NCBI GenBank assembly: GCA_050253535.1 | Contig: JBFWIW010000003.1 | Span: 1-64,000 of the forward strand | Source: JBFWIW01 sp050253535 | Lineage (GTDB): Bacteria > Bacillota > Clostridia > Oscillospirales > Oscillospiraceae | Reading direction: 5' to 3' | DNA length: 64,000 nucleotides | Shown: positions 43,756-52,957 of the stretch, in pieces | Numbering within the stretch: position 1 is the first letter of the stretch | Layout of the letters: every line of letters starts with the position of its first letter | Made by a program: the position numbers and the translations under genes | Notes under the pieces: generated by a model | What the model was told of the DNA's origin: nothing | Database searches by the model: none | Seen by the model: only the letters and a program-made list of their open reading frames with translations

Positions 43756-45747
43756 TTGAATCCAAAAAATACAAAAAAACGTGACATCGGTTTTTATGTG
43801 CTGGTGCTTATCATATTGCTCTCTACTATCTACCTCCTGACCTCTCAGGAAAAGGCCATCGGCACGATAGAATACTCTGAGGTACGCCGACTCTTTGAAC
43901 AGGAAAAGGTCGAGTATTTCGTTATAGAGGATAATACGCTGACCCTGCAGCTCCGTGAGTCCTATGACGGCAGCTCAACGGTGACTCACGAACTTCTCAG
44001 CGTGGATATATTCTATAAAGATCTTGGTGATCTGATAAATTCGCAGTTCGAAAGCGGCATACTCTCCGACTACAACTACAAGATCGGATGGCAGGCCCCA
44101 TGGTGGATGTCATTTGTGCCGTATTTGCTCGTCATGGGCGTCTTTATAGTCCTGTGGTACTTTATGATCAACAAGGCGGGAGGCGCCGCCGGAGGCGGAG
44201 TCGCAAAGTTCGGCAAGGCCCGCACGCGCCTTGGCAGTGACGAGAAGAGAAAGGTCACGTTTGACGACGTCGCCGGAGCCGACGAAGAAAAAGCCGAGCT
44301 CCAGGAGATTGTAGACTTCCTAAAGGATCCGCAGAAATACCTCAGACTCGGCGCGAGGATACCCAAGGGGGTTCTCCTTGTGGGCCCTCCGGGAACCGGA
44401 AAAACACTCATTGCAAAGGCAGTCGCGGGCGAGGCGGGGGTGCAGTTTCTCTCAATCTCCGGCTCCGACTTTGTTGAGTTATATGTCGGTATCGGCGCTT
44501 CGCGCGTACGCGACTTGTTTGATCAGGCAAAGAAAGTCGCGCCTGCCATCATCTTTATCGACGAGATAGATGCCGTCGGCCGTCAGCGCGGAGCCGGACT
44601 CGGCGGAGGGCATGACGAGCGCGAGCAGACGTTAAACCAGCTCCTCGTAGAGATGGACGGTTTCGGCTCCAATGAGGGTGTTATTGTCATGGCAGCGACC
44701 AACCGTTCCGATATTCTGGACAGTGCGCTTCTGCGCCCCGGCCGTTTTGACCGCCAGGTCTATGTAGGTCTGCCCGATATAAGAGGCCGCGAGGCCATAC
44801 TCAAAGTACACTCTAAAGGCAAAGCTCTCGGCGAGGATGTCGACTTCGCGAGCGTCGCCAAGGGTACGCCCGGCTTTACCGGGGCCGACCTTGAAAATCT
44901 CCTTAACGAGGCGGCGCTTCTGGCCGCGCGACGTAATAAGCGCTTTATAACCATGCTTGAGCTGGATGACGCTGCTTTAAAGGTTATCGCCGGCCCCGAG
45001 AAAAAGAGCCGCGTCGTCACCGATAAAGAGCGAAAGCTCACCGCCTATCACGAGGCTGGTCATGCGGTCGCGACATATTATCTCAAGCATGTCGACCCCG
45101 TCCACCATATAACTATTATTCCACACGGCGCGGCCGGCGGTATGACCGTCTTCCGCCCGCAGGAGGATAAGAGCTTCAGCTCCAAAAAAGAGATGTTTGA
45201 GCGCATAATTACCGCTCTTGGCGGACGTACCGCTGAAAAGCTCATGCTCGACGATATATCCACCGGCGCTTCCGCTGACATACAGCAGGCGAGTTCCATA
45301 GCCCGTTCTATGGTCACAAGATACGGTATGAGTGAAAAACTAGGGCCGATCTCTTTTGATTCAAGCAATCAGTCCGTCTTCATAGGACGCGACTTTACCC
45401 AGACGAAGAGCTATTCCGAGAAAATCGCTGCCGAGATAGACGAAGAGGTCAAGGCTATATTTGACGCGGCCATTGAGAGATGTGAGCAGATACTCACCGA
45501 ACACCGCAACATCCTAATTTTCACCGCCGAATACCTCCTCAAGAACGAGCGGATGGACGGTAAGGTTTTCGCCTATGTCTGCGAGCACGGCGAACTCCCG
45601 CCCGAGGACATCGCTGCACAGGAAACTGTGTCCAAAACAGATGCCATCATGGAGGAAATCCGCCGTGATGCTCTGCGCGATGCGCAGGAGACGGACGCGA
45701 CGGAGATATCCATCGGCGATACCGGAGATACTGAAGATAAAGAATAG
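43756..45747 (+). CDS. ftsH: ATP-dependent zinc metalloprotease FtsH
   Basis: Membrane AAA+ protease for quality control of membrane and cytosolic proteins. TTG start with AGAAGTGA upstream. Two membrane helices (GFYVLVLIILLSTIYLL near residue 15 and VPYLLVMGVFIVLWYFMI near residue 125) flank an extracytoplasmic segment. The AAA module has GPPGTGKT, IIFIDEIDAVG and the second region of homology NRSDILDSALLRPGRFDRQ; the protease has HEAGHAV (HExxH). Length 663 is normal. A strong terminator follows. Confidence 0.98.
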   Translation: MNPKNTKKRDIGFYVLVLIILLSTIYLLTSQEKAIGTIEYSEVRRLFEQEKVEYFVIEDNTLTLQLRESYDGSSTVTHELLSVDIFYKDLGDLINSQFESGILSDYNYKIGWQAPWWMSFVPYLLVMGVFIVLWYFMINKAGGAAGGGVAKFGKARTRLGSDEKRKVTFDDVAGADEEKAELQEIVDFLKDPQKYLRLGARIPKGVLLVGPPGTGKTLIAKAVAGEAGVQFLSISGSDFVELYVGIGASRVRDLFDQAKKVAPAIIFIDEIDAVGRQRGAGLGGGHDEREQTLNQLLVEMDGFGSNEGVIVMAATNRSDILDSALLRPGRFDRQVYVGLPDIRGREAILKVHSKGKALGEDVDFASVAKGTPGFTGADLENLLNEAALLAARRNKRFITMLELDDAALKVIAGPEKKSRVVTDKERKLTAYHEAGHAVATYYLKHVDPVHHITIIPHGAAGGMTVFRPQEDKSFSSKKEMFERIITALGGRTAEKLMLDDISTGASADIQQASSIARSMVTRYGMSEKLGPISFDSSNQSVFIGRDFTQTKSYSEKIAAEIDEEVKAIFDAAIERCEQILTEHRNILIFTAEYLLKNERMDGKVFAYVCEHGELPPEDIAAQETVSKTDAIMEEIRRDALRDAQETDATEISIGDTGDTEDKE

Positions 45748-45760
45748 CACAATTAACACG

Positions 45761-45795
45761 AAGCACACGGAACGTCTGTTCCGTGTGCTTTTTCC
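45761..45795 (+). terminator. Terminator of the tilS-hpt-ftsH transcript
   Basis: Perfect 12-bp stem AAGCACACGGAA (45761-45772) / TTCCGTGTGCTT (45779-45790) followed by a T-run, 13 bases after the ftsH stop. Confidence 0.93.
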
Positions 45796-45929
45796 ATCTT
45801 AGACTCTTCCGAAGGCTTTGTGCCAATTTAATACTATATTATATATTAAATGCAATTTTGATAATGAATACAGAACAAGACAAAGATCTGCTTTATGCCG
45901 AACATCCGGCTCTTTAACAGTCTGTGCTT

Positions 45930-47063
45930 TTATCGCATCTTCAGTATCTTTCCGCTCGCCTCTTGAAGCTTTTCGGCGAAATATTCCGCCTCCTCGAATG
46001 TGTTTTCGCGGGAAAAGCTGATTCGTATCGCTCCGTCAATGACGTCGCCGGGAAGACCCATAGCCTCCAGCACATGGCTCCTCGCCCCCTTTTTACAAGC
46101 TGAACTTCTGGATATACATATGCCCTCGGCGTCCAGGAAGTTCATCAGCACCTCGCTTCTATACCCGCGCATCGATATGTTCAAAATCTGCGGCGCACCT
46201 CCGCCAATGACTATGAGCCCCGGTATCTTCTCCTCAAGTCTCCGGACGGTAAAATCCCGGAGCTTTTGGAGGTGTTCCTCCGTATCGTAAAGCTTCTCTC
46301 TGGCTATGCGCGCCGCAACTCCGAAGCCGGCTATGTTGGGAAGCGCCTCAGTTCCGCCGCGCAGGGTTTTCTCCTGCCCGCCGCCCAAAGTATGCGCCGG
46401 CAGCTTAATGCCTTTTTTTATTAAGAGCGCGCCGGCTCCCTTGGGCCCGTGTATCTTATGGCTGCTCACCGTGACTAAATCGGCGCCCAGAGACAACGGC
46501 GTAAAGCTCAGCTTTCCGAAAGCCTGTACAGCATCGGTATGGAGGATAGCCTGTGAGCGGCGCCGCTTCATGATCTCCGCAAGTCCTGAGATCGGATTTA
46601 CTGCGCCTGTCTCGTTATTGACGAGCATGACCGAAACCAGCACCGTATCCTCCCGCAGGGCTCTTTCAAACTCATCTAAGGAAACACACCCGTCGCTCCC
46701 CGGACGCAGGAACGTAATTTCCGCTCCCCGACGGGAGAGCTCTTCCGCCGGCCTTCGCACCGCGTCATGCTCCGACATAGCGGTTATTATGTGCTTTCCT
46801 TTATGCCGCATGGCCTCCGCCGCGCCGAAAACAGCCCAGTTGTCGGCTTCAGTCCCCCCGGATGTAAAAAAAACCTCCTCCGGACTGCAGCCAAGCGCTG
46901 CAGCCACATTCGCCCGCGAACTGTCCAGTATCGCTTTTGCTTTTCTGCCTAGCTGGTGCATCGAAGACGGATTCCCGTAATTTTCCGTCATTGCGTCAAG
47001 TACCGCATCCGCCGCCTCCGGGCACACCCGCGTCGTCGCCGCGTTGTCAAAATATACCGTCAT
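45930..47063 (-). CDS. Cysteine desulfurase (NifS/IscS family)
   Basis: PLP enzyme taking sulfur from cysteine for Fe-S clusters or tRNA thiolation. Start YFDNAATTRVCPEA; His in SEHDAV stacks on PLP; the PLP lysine is in TVSSHKIHGPKG; the nucleophile Cys is in SRSSACKKGARSHVL near residue 325, in the extended-loop form of group I enzymes. Length 377 is normal. It is divergent from mtaB, a sulfur-inserting tRNA enzyme, with mirror-image promoters between them. That pairing suggests a tRNA-thiolation or general Fe-S role (inference). No iscU/nifU is next to it. Confidence 0.92.
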   Translation of the reverse strand: MTVYFDNAATTRVCPEAADAVLDAMTENYGNPSSMHQLGRKAKAILDSSRANVAAALGCSPEEVFFTSGGTEADNWAVFGAAEAMRHKGKHIITAMSEHDAVRRPAEELSRRGAEITFLRPGSDGCVSLDEFERALREDTVLVSVMLVNNETGAVNPISGLAEIMKRRRSQAILHTDAVQAFGKLSFTPLSLGADLVTVSSHKIHGPKGAGALLIKKGIKLPAHTLGGGQEKTLRGGTEALPNIAGFGVAARIAREKLYDTEEHLQKLRDFTVRRLEEKIPGLIVIGGGAPQILNISMRGYRSEVLMNFLDAEGICISRSSACKKGARSHVLEAMGLPGDVIDGAIRISFSRENTFEEAEYFAEKLQEASGKILKMR

Positions 47064-47099
47064 TATGAATCTTCCTTGATATAAACTTATTTTTAAGAT

Positions 47100-47136
47100 A
47101 TTATATCATAGGTATAAAAATCGTTTATGATATAAT
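47100..47136. promoter_or_regulatory. Mirror-image divergent extended -10 promoters for the cysteine desulfurase and mtaB
   Basis: Inverted repeat ATTATATCATA (47100-47110) / TATGATATAAT (47126-47136), 11 bp with a 15-base gap. Each arm reads as an extended -10 (TGA-TATAAT) pointing outward, one to the desulfurase and one to mtaB. No good -35 boxes are visible. The palindrome could equally bind a dimeric regulator that controls both genes. Confidence 0.6.
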
Positions 47137-47234
47137 TATACGCCATGGTTTTTTAGAAATCATGCGCACTATATAACCACCTATACGGTTATTATATACT
47201 TAATTTTTTGTAGGCACAAGGGGGTGGATCCACC
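47137..47234 (+). promoter_or_regulatory. mtaB leader with hairpin and possible Shine-Dalgarno masking
   Basis: TATATAACC (47170-47178) pairs with GGTTAT-TA-TATA from 47187. CCACC (47177-47181) in its loop side can alternatively pair GGTGG (47223-47227) in the ribosome binding region AAGGGGGTGG. The start GTG is directly preceded by the palindrome GGTGGATCCACC. The layout resembles the glgD leader but has no sequence homology I can trust. Confidence 0.35.
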
Positions 47235-48524
47235 GTGAAAATATACATCCAAACGCTCGGCTGTAAGGTAAATCAGTATGAGACGCAGGCGCTTGAAACG
47301 CTTCTCACGGGTCGCGGCCACACAATATGCGATACCGACGAGAGCTGCGACGCATTCATCGTGAACACCTGTGCCGTAACTGCCGAGAGCGGCAGAAAGT
47401 CGCGACAGACTATTAGACGGCTGAAGGCCGCCCATCCTGGCGCTGTCGCCGCCGTCTGCGGCTGCTACAGCCAGATTAGCCCTGAAGATGCGGCGGCACT
47501 CGGTGCCGACCTTATTTACGGCAGTGGCGAGAGACTCCGGTTTGCAGACGATCTCGAACAAATGTTTTCGGAAAAAAAGCAGGTAGTCCGGGTGGACGAG
47601 CCCATGCGCCGCAGGGAGTTTGAAGAGCTTCCTGCAGGACATCTGCACGGGCGCACACGAGCAATGCTCAAAATTCAGGACGGTTGCGATAATTTCTGCT
47701 CCTACTGCATAATACCGTATGCGCGCGGCCCCGTGCGTTCCATGCCGGTCGATAACGCGGCATCGGAAGCAAAACGGCTCTCGGCAGAGGGGTACCGTGA
47801 GCTTGTCATAACCGGTATAGAAATAGCATCCTACGGCAAAGATCTTCATGACGGAAAGACTCTCGCCGACGCAATACTCGCCGTTTCCCGCTCAGCGCCT
47901 GAGGCAAGACTGCGGCTCGGCTCGCTTGAACCGCGAATAATAAACGGAGAGTTTTGCACTGCCCTTAAAAATGCTGGGAATCTATGCCCGCATTTCCACC
48001 TCTCGCTTCAGAGCGGCTGCGACGCTGTACTCTCGCGTATGCACAGGAAATATAATACCGCCCGCTTTTATGAGTCGGTCACTCTGCTGAGGGAATATTT
48101 CCCGAATTGCGGAATCACAGCCGACCTCATAGTGGGTTTCCCCGGTGAGACAGAGGAAGAGTTTTCAGAAACGCTCGACTTCATAGAGAAGTGTGCATTT
48201 TCCTCTATGCACATTTTCCCCTACTCCAGGCGCCCCGGAACCATCGCAGCCCGCCTTCCGGATCAGGTGGAGAATGCCGTAAAGCGCGACAGAGCACGCC
48301 GCTCGGCAGCGGTTGCAGATGAGATGAAAAAACGATTTTTGATATCCTGCGTAGGATCGGTACAGAGCGTCCTTTTTGAGACGGAATCCGGCGGAAGGTG
48401 TGTCGGTCATGCCGAAAATTACTGTGAAGTATCCGTTTCAGGTACAAAGCTGCGTAATACTGTCCTAAATGTACAAATAACGGCGGTCAAAGGCAGTACA
48501 CTTTTGGGGGAAATAATATTGTAA
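47235..48524 (+). CDS. mtaB: tRNA (t6A37) methylthiotransferase MtaB
   Basis: Radical-SAM enzyme converting t6A37 to ms2t6A37 in ANN-decoding tRNAs. GTG start. The N-terminal UPF0004 domain has CKVNQYETQALE, NTCAVT and CGCYSQ cysteines for the second cluster; the radical-SAM motif CDNFCSYC is near residue 155; a C-terminal TRAM-like domain follows. The CKVNQYE signature separates MtaB from MiaB and RimO. Length 429 is normal. It faces the cysteine desulfurase gene across a shared promoter region. Confidence 0.93.
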   Translation: MKIYIQTLGCKVNQYETQALETLLTGRGHTICDTDESCDAFIVNTCAVTAESGRKSRQTIRRLKAAHPGAVAAVCGCYSQISPEDAAALGADLIYGSGERLRFADDLEQMFSEKKQVVRVDEPMRRREFEELPAGHLHGRTRAMLKIQDGCDNFCSYCIIPYARGPVRSMPVDNAASEAKRLSAEGYRELVITGIEIASYGKDLHDGKTLADAILAVSRSAPEARLRLGSLEPRIINGEFCTALKNAGNLCPHFHLSLQSGCDAVLSRMHRKYNTARFYESVTLLREYFPNCGITADLIVGFPGETEEEFSETLDFIEKCAFSSMHIFPYSRRPGTIAARLPDQVENAVKRDRARRSAAVADEMKKRFLISCVGSVQSVLFETESGGRCVGHAENYCEVSVSGTKLRNTVLNVQITAVKGSTLLGEIIL

Positions 48525-48548
48525 TCGCCTGCCATTTAAATATATAAT
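48519..48548 (+). promoter_or_regulatory. Candidate promoter of serC-serA
   Basis: TTGTAA (48519-48524), 18-base spacer, TATAAT (48543-48548), overlapping the end of mtaB and about 50 bases before the serC start. Confidence 0.5.
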
Positions 48549-48596
48549 AGTTTCTGTTGGATTTCCCATAAAATATGAAAATTGGTGGTGCTTATC

Positions 48597-49688
48597 ATGG
48601 CAAACGACAGAATTTACAACTTCTCGGCCGGACCATCCATGCTCCCTCTTTCAGTTCTTGAGAAAGCAGCAGCGGAAATGACAAATTATAACGGCAGCGG
48701 AATGTCCGTCATGGAAATGAGCCACCGATCTAAAGTCTATCAGGAGATATTCGACTGTACCAAGGCCGATTTTAAGCGTATCATGGCTATTCCTGATACA
48801 CACGAAATTCTTTTCATGCAGGGCGGCGCAACGCTGCAGTTTGCGGCAGTCGCTATGAACCTCATCGGGAAGACCGGAAAGGCTGACTATGCCGTGACCG
48901 GCAGTTTCTCCGGCCTCGCAATGAAGGAAGCAAAGAAATACGGCGATATCCACATAGCCGCAACTACCGAAGGCTGCGGCCACACCCGCATACCGGAACA
49001 AAAGGAACTTAACCTCTCCGGAGACGCATCATATTTCTACTACTGTGCAAACAACACCATCTATGGCACGGAATGGAAATACGTCCCGGAGACCGGGAAT
49101 GTACCGCTCGTCTGTGATATGTCCTCGAATATTATGTCAAAGCCGGTGGACATCTCTAAATACGGCATCGTCTATGGCGGCGTGCAGAAGAATATGGCCC
49201 CTGCGGGTATGGCGGTCGTAATTGTCGATAAAGCTCTGCTCGGAAAAGCCCTGCCCTTTACGCCAACGCTCATGGATTACAAGGTTATGAGCGATAAAGA
49301 TTCGATGTACAACACGCCCCCCTGCTATACCATATACATTCTCGGCCTCGTGCTTAAGTGGGTGGATTCCATGGGTGGCCTTGCCGGCATGGAAAAACTT
49401 AAAACGGAGCGGGCTGCAATACTGTATGACTATCTTGACGGCTCAAGTCTCTTCAGCGCCGCCGCCCAGCCCGGTTCCCGCTCCGACATGAACGTCACAT
49501 TCCGAACCGGAAACGAGGAAATGGATGCAAAATTCGCAAAGGAAGCTGCCGCAGCAGGTTTTTCAAACCTCAAGGGGCACCGCTCCGCCGGTGGAATGAG
49601 AGCCTCCATATACAACGCCATGCCGATTGACGGCGTATTAAAGTTGCGCAATTTTATGAAGGAGTTTGAAACAAAAAATAAAATATAG
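48597..49688 (+). CDS. serC: Phosphoserine aminotransferase
   Basis: Second step of serine synthesis: 3-phosphohydroxypyruvate to phosphoserine, PLP-dependent. The ATG at 48597 is preferred since GGTGGTG precedes it; an in-frame TTG at 48582 overlaps that site. N-terminus YNFSAGPSMLPLSVLEKA, MSHRSKVY, and the PLP-lysine region GGVQKNMAPAGMAVVIVD are all typical. Predicted 363 residues. It is followed closely by serA, so two of the three serine-pathway enzymes are together; serB is not seen. Confidence 0.97.
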   Translation: MANDRIYNFSAGPSMLPLSVLEKAAAEMTNYNGSGMSVMEMSHRSKVYQEIFDCTKADFKRIMAIPDTHEILFMQGGATLQFAAVAMNLIGKTGKADYAVTGSFSGLAMKEAKKYGDIHIAATTEGCGHTRIPEQKELNLSGDASYFYYCANNTIYGTEWKYVPETGNVPLVCDMSSNIMSKPVDISKYGIVYGGVQKNMAPAGMAVVIVDKALLGKALPFTPTLMDYKVMSDKDSMYNTPPCYTIYILGLVLKWVDSMGGLAGMEKLKTERAAILYDYLDGSSLFSAAAQPGSRSDMNVTFRTGNEEMDAKFAKEAAAAGFSNLKGHRSAGGMRASIYNAMPIDGVLKLRNFMKEFETKNKI

Positions 49689-49705
49689 ACAAGAAGGGCA
49701 TGAAA

Positions 49706-50872
49706 ATGTTTAATATAAAGACGCTTAATAAGATAGCCCCTGTAGGCCTTGAGGTACTCAACAGTTCAAAATATCATGTCTCGGACGAAGTGGAAAACCC
49801 CGATGGGGTTCTCGTTCGCTCCGCTAACATGCTCGAATACCAGCCGGGTGAAAAACTTTTATGCGTGGCTCGCGCCGGAGCCGGCACAAACAACATACCT
49901 ACCGATAGGTACGGTGAGGCTGGCATAGTCGTTTTCAACACTCCGGGCGCGAATGCGCAGGCAGTTAAGGAGCTTGCTATCTGCTCGCTCTTTCTCTCCT
50001 CCCGCGACATAGTGGGCGGTATCGAATGGGTACGCTCCATCGCCGACAAGGGCGCCGCTATCCCCGCCATGGTCGAAAAAGGCAAGAGTGCCTACGCCGG
50101 CCCGGAGTTAAACGGAAAATCCCTAGGTGTTATCGGCCTGGGAGCGATCGGCGCGAAAATAGCGAACGACGCGCTGGACCTCGGCATGAAGGTCTACGGC
50201 TACGACCCGTACCTCTCCGTCGATGCTGCATGGAACCTATCGGCAAACGTCATACACGCAACCGACGTGGATACCATATACGCAAACTGCGATTATATAA
50301 CCCTGCACATCCCGTACCTCCCGGCTACGCGCCATTTCATAAACCGCGAGGCGATCTCCAAGATGAAGCAGGATGTCCGCATAATAAACCTGGCTCGAGG
50401 TGAGTTGGTCTGTGATGAGGATCTCATTGAAGCTATCGACTGTGGCAAGGTCGCCTGCTATGTGACCGATTTTCCGAACGAAAAAACCGTTGGAGTACCT
50501 CATATTATCGCGATACCCCACCTCGGCGCTTCCACGCCCGAGAGTGAGGACAACTGCGCTGTCATGGCAGCCCGCCAGATAACGGATTACCTTGAAAACG
50601 GCAATATTGTTAATTCCGTAAACCTTCCGCGCGCTGTTATGCCCCGAAGCAGCGACCCGCGTCTGTGTGTAATACACCAGAACATACCCGATATGATTGC
50701 CAAAATAACGAGCGCACTATCCTCTGCCGGGGCAAACATTGAAAATATGGTTAACGCGAGTTTCAAGGGCCGCCCCTACGCATATACCATGATAGATACC
50801 AACAGCATGCCCGAAAACCTTGGGAGTGTCATATCCTCAATAGACGGGGTTATAAGAGTACGTATAATCTGA
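49706..50872 (+). CDS. serA: D-3-phosphoglycerate dehydrogenase
   Basis: First step of serine synthesis. Catalytic/NAD region with GLGAIGAKIANDALDLGMKV (Rossmann), NLARGELVCDEDL (catalytic Arg), and a Glu and His in the DFPNEKTVG... PHLGASTPESEDNC region. The last ~75 residues (IHQNIPDMIAKITSALSSAG) are an ACT domain, a usual site for serine feedback. The ATG at 49706 is favoured because GAAGGG is too close to the ATG at 49700. Predicted 388 residues, the shorter ACT-bearing form. Confidence 0.93.
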   Translation: MFNIKTLNKIAPVGLEVLNSSKYHVSDEVENPDGVLVRSANMLEYQPGEKLLCVARAGAGTNNIPTDRYGEAGIVVFNTPGANAQAVKELAICSLFLSSRDIVGGIEWVRSIADKGAAIPAMVEKGKSAYAGPELNGKSLGVIGLGAIGAKIANDALDLGMKVYGYDPYLSVDAAWNLSANVIHATDVDTIYANCDYITLHIPYLPATRHFINREAISKMKQDVRIINLARGELVCDEDLIEAIDCGKVACYVTDFPNEKTVGVPHIIAIPHLGASTPESEDNCAVMAARQITDYLENGNIVNSVNLPRAVMPRSSDPRLCVIHQNIPDMIAKITSALSSAGANIENMVNASFKGRPYAYTMIDTNSMPENLGSVISSIDGVIRVRII

Positions 50873-50881
50873 AGCCGCAAC

Positions 50882-51022
50882 AGAAGTTTTATAGAGTTCA
50901 AACTCCATTTATCAGTGCGCATTACTCGCCCGTATGCGGGCAAGCGCAAAATAGGCACTTATGACCATTTCATTTCATGGTCGTTTTATGCCTTGCGCGT
51001 AGCGAAAGGAATGGTCATAGCT
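50882..51022 (+). promoter_or_regulatory. dagK leader RNA, member of the repeated structured leader family
   Basis: Helices: TGCGC/GCGCA (50916-50920, 50944-50948) around GCCCG/CGGGC (50928-50941); GGCA/TGCC (50954-50957, 50989-50992) around GACCAT/ATGGTC (50963-50968, 50977-50982); a small CGC/GCG hairpin before AAAGGAATGG. TATGACCATTTC (50960-50971) can instead pair over 12 bp (one G-U) with GGAATGGTCATA (51008-51019) at the ribosome binding site. The frame is open from a GTG at 50915 into the kinase gene, but the homology with the rplI leader, where the frame closes, argues that this is untranslated leader. Confidence 0.65.
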
Positions 51023-51928
51023 ATGAACAATAGAATAATGCTCATAGTTAACCCTGTCTCAGGCAAGGGGCAGGTGCGCGATATTCTGTACGACATCCTC
51101 TCCATATTCTGTCAGAGCGGCCGCACCGTTACCGTATACATGACCTCAAAGCACGGCGACGCCGAAAACCTTGCCCGGGCCTACTCGGAAGATTTTGACA
51201 CCGTTGTATGCGTAGGCGGAGACGGTACTTTGAGTGAAGTGGTCTGCGGACTGATGCAGACGGAGGCTCCTCCCACAATCGGATATATTCCTATGGGTAC
51301 GACCAATGACATGGCATCTACGCTTCTCCTCCCAAAGAGCGCGAAAGCGGCGGCTATCAGTATTTTGAACGGGCGCACCATTCCACTTGACATCGGCAAG
51401 TTTGGAGAGAACTACTTTGCATATATCGCGGCTTTCGGCGCTTTCACCGAGGTGTCATATTCCACTCCTCAGGAATATAAGCGCACTTTAGGCCATCTGG
51501 CCTATATTATCGAGGGGATGACCCGCCTTTCAAAAATAAGTTCCTACAACGCCGTCGTCGAACACGACTGCGGTACGATCGAGGGCAGTTTCATTTTCGG
51601 CGCGGTCATGAACTCTCTTTCCGTGGCAGGCGTGCTGAAGCTCGACCCCGCCCGAGTCGCCCTTAGCGACGGCTATTTTGAGGTCATGCTCATAAAGAAC
51701 CCACAGAACTTAGTCGCTCTAAACAGTATAATAACAAGTATTTTAAGTCAGGAATACGACCCCGCAAACGTCATTTTCCTGCACACAAAGAAGATCCGCT
51801 TCACCTTTGACACGGACACCGCCTGGACGCGGGATGGGGAAAGCGGCGGCCTTTTCCGCACCGTAGAGGCTGAAAATTGCCATCAGGCGCTACGAATAAC
51901 AGTTCCGGAGGCAAAACATGACCGTTAA
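51023..51928 (+). CDS. Diacylglycerol kinase family lipid kinase (DagK/YegS type)
   Basis: Predicted soluble, membrane-associated lipid kinase, DAGK catalytic domain from the N-terminus: MLIVNPVSGKGQ, CVGGDGTLSEVVCGLM (ATP-binding GGDGT) near residue 65 and GYIPMGTTNDMA. In Gram-positives DgkB recycles diacylglycerol from lipoteichoic acid synthesis; other members phosphorylate different lipids. The ATG at 51023 is chosen by comparison with rplI, whose leader has the same spacing from AAAGGAATGG; ATG at 51011 abuts the site. Predicted 301 residues. It overlaps ymdB by 11 bases. Confidence 0.87.
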   Translation: MNNRIMLIVNPVSGKGQVRDILYDILSIFCQSGRTVTVYMTSKHGDAENLARAYSEDFDTVVCVGGDGTLSEVVCGLMQTEAPPTIGYIPMGTTNDMASTLLLPKSAKAAAISILNGRTIPLDIGKFGENYFAYIAAFGAFTEVSYSTPQEYKRTLGHLAYIIEGMTRLSKISSYNAVVEHDCGTIEGSFIFGAVMNSLSVAGVLKLDPARVALSDGYFEVMLIKNPQNLVALNSIITSILSQEYDPANVIFLHTKKIRFTFDTDTAWTRDGESGGLFRTVEAENCHQALRITVPEAKHDR

Positions 51929-52694
51929 CATACTCGCCGTCGGTGACGTTGTAGGCAATCCCGGTCTCGAAATTCTTTCGAAAAAGCTACGCGGCCTTAA
52001 AAAATTCAAAAATATCGCCTTTACGGTTGTAAACGGCGAAAATGCTGCAGGCACAGGTCTGACTCCCTCGCAGGCTGACGAGATATTTGCCGCCGGAGCT
52101 GACGTCGTGACGCTTGGTAACCACACCTTTGACCGTTCAAATATAATTCCGTATCTCGACGACAACAGTTATATCCTGCGCCCCGCGAACCTGGCTCCTC
52201 AAAATCCCGGGCGCGGATGGGGGGTGTTTGATTCCCCTTTCGGTCCGGTGTGCGTAATTAACCTGGTTGGCCGATGCGATATGAACTTCGGCCCGGACAA
52301 CCCATTTTTTGTAGCGGACAGGATACTCGCGCAATCGGACGCCAAGGTAACCCTTGTCGATTTCCATGCGCAGGCGACTAGCGAGAAACTTGCCATGGCA
52401 TATCACCTTGATTCTCGCGTCTCGGCCCTCTGGGGCACGCATACCCACGTTCAGACCTCCGACGCCACGGTTTTCCCAAAAGGGACGGGCTATATAACAG
52501 ATCTCGGTATGACGGGCCCCGTGAATTCCGTTATAGGCATTATGCCGGAACAGTCTATATCCATATTCCTAAATAATCCTCCTAGGCGATACGAAATACC
52601 GGGCGCCCCCGCGAAAATCGAGTGCGCTGTGTTTGAGGTCGACACCGACACTGGGATCTGTAAAAGCGTTGAGGCCATGCGCATAATCGAATAG
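51918..52694 (+). CDS. ymdB: YmdB-family metallophosphoesterase (2',3'-cyclic nucleotide phosphodiesterase)
   Basis: TIGR00282-type calcineurin-like phosphoesterase. Metal ligands are visible in VGDVVG, VNGENAAGTG, TLGNHTFD, VDFHAQATSEK and GTHTHVQTSD. In Bacillus YmdB hydrolyses cyclic mononucleotides and affects biofilm gene expression. Length 258 is typical. CGGAGG precedes the ATG, which lies inside the end of the lipid kinase gene, so they are translationally coupled. A strong terminator follows within two bases of the stop. Confidence 0.93.
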   Translation: MTVNILAVGDVVGNPGLEILSKKLRGLKKFKNIAFTVVNGENAAGTGLTPSQADEIFAAGADVVTLGNHTFDRSNIIPYLDDNSYILRPANLAPQNPGRGWGVFDSPFGPVCVINLVGRCDMNFGPDNPFFVADRILAQSDAKVTLVDFHAQATSEKLAMAYHLDSRVSALWGTHTHVQTSDATVFPKGTGYITDLGMTGPVNSVIGIMPEQSISIFLNNPPRRYEIPGAPAKIECAVFEVDTDTGICKSVEAMRIIE

Positions 52695-52696
52695 TA

Positions 52697-52733
52697 ACTT
52701 CGAGCCGTCCCAGATGGGACGGCTCGAAGTTTG
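52697..52733 (+). terminator. Terminator after ymdB
   Basis: Perfect 15-bp stem ACTTCGAGCCGTCCC (52697-52711) / GGGACGGCTCGAAGT (52716-52730), AGAT loop, followed by TTTG. Confidence 0.88.
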
Positions 52734-52957
52734 TCCAAAGCAATATCGACAAAAAGAGAGAATATCCTCAGCTCTGCGGCGCTTCGCAAGATAAGGCCTC
52801 AGCCGCGCGAAAGAAAGAGGAAATGGTAGCCGGGACTTTTTCAACAGGCTGGAGCACTTTCAAATGAGATGGCCCATTTTTTCGCGATTATATTGCTCTG
52901 CCGCGGAATCTGTAATAAAATAATAGAAACGGCAGATATTTAACCGGAGGTGACGAT

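Noticed and set aside
45796..45929. Terminator for the cysteine desulfurase gene
   Set aside because: A GCCG/CGGC hairpin near 45897-45912 is only four base pairs on the relevant strand and lacks a T-tract.
50915..51022. N-terminal extension of the lipid kinase from GTG 50915
   Set aside because: The frame is open, but its bases match the untranslated rplI leader, where the frame closes, and the kinase fold begins at the ATG at 51023 (MLIVNPVSGKG follows).
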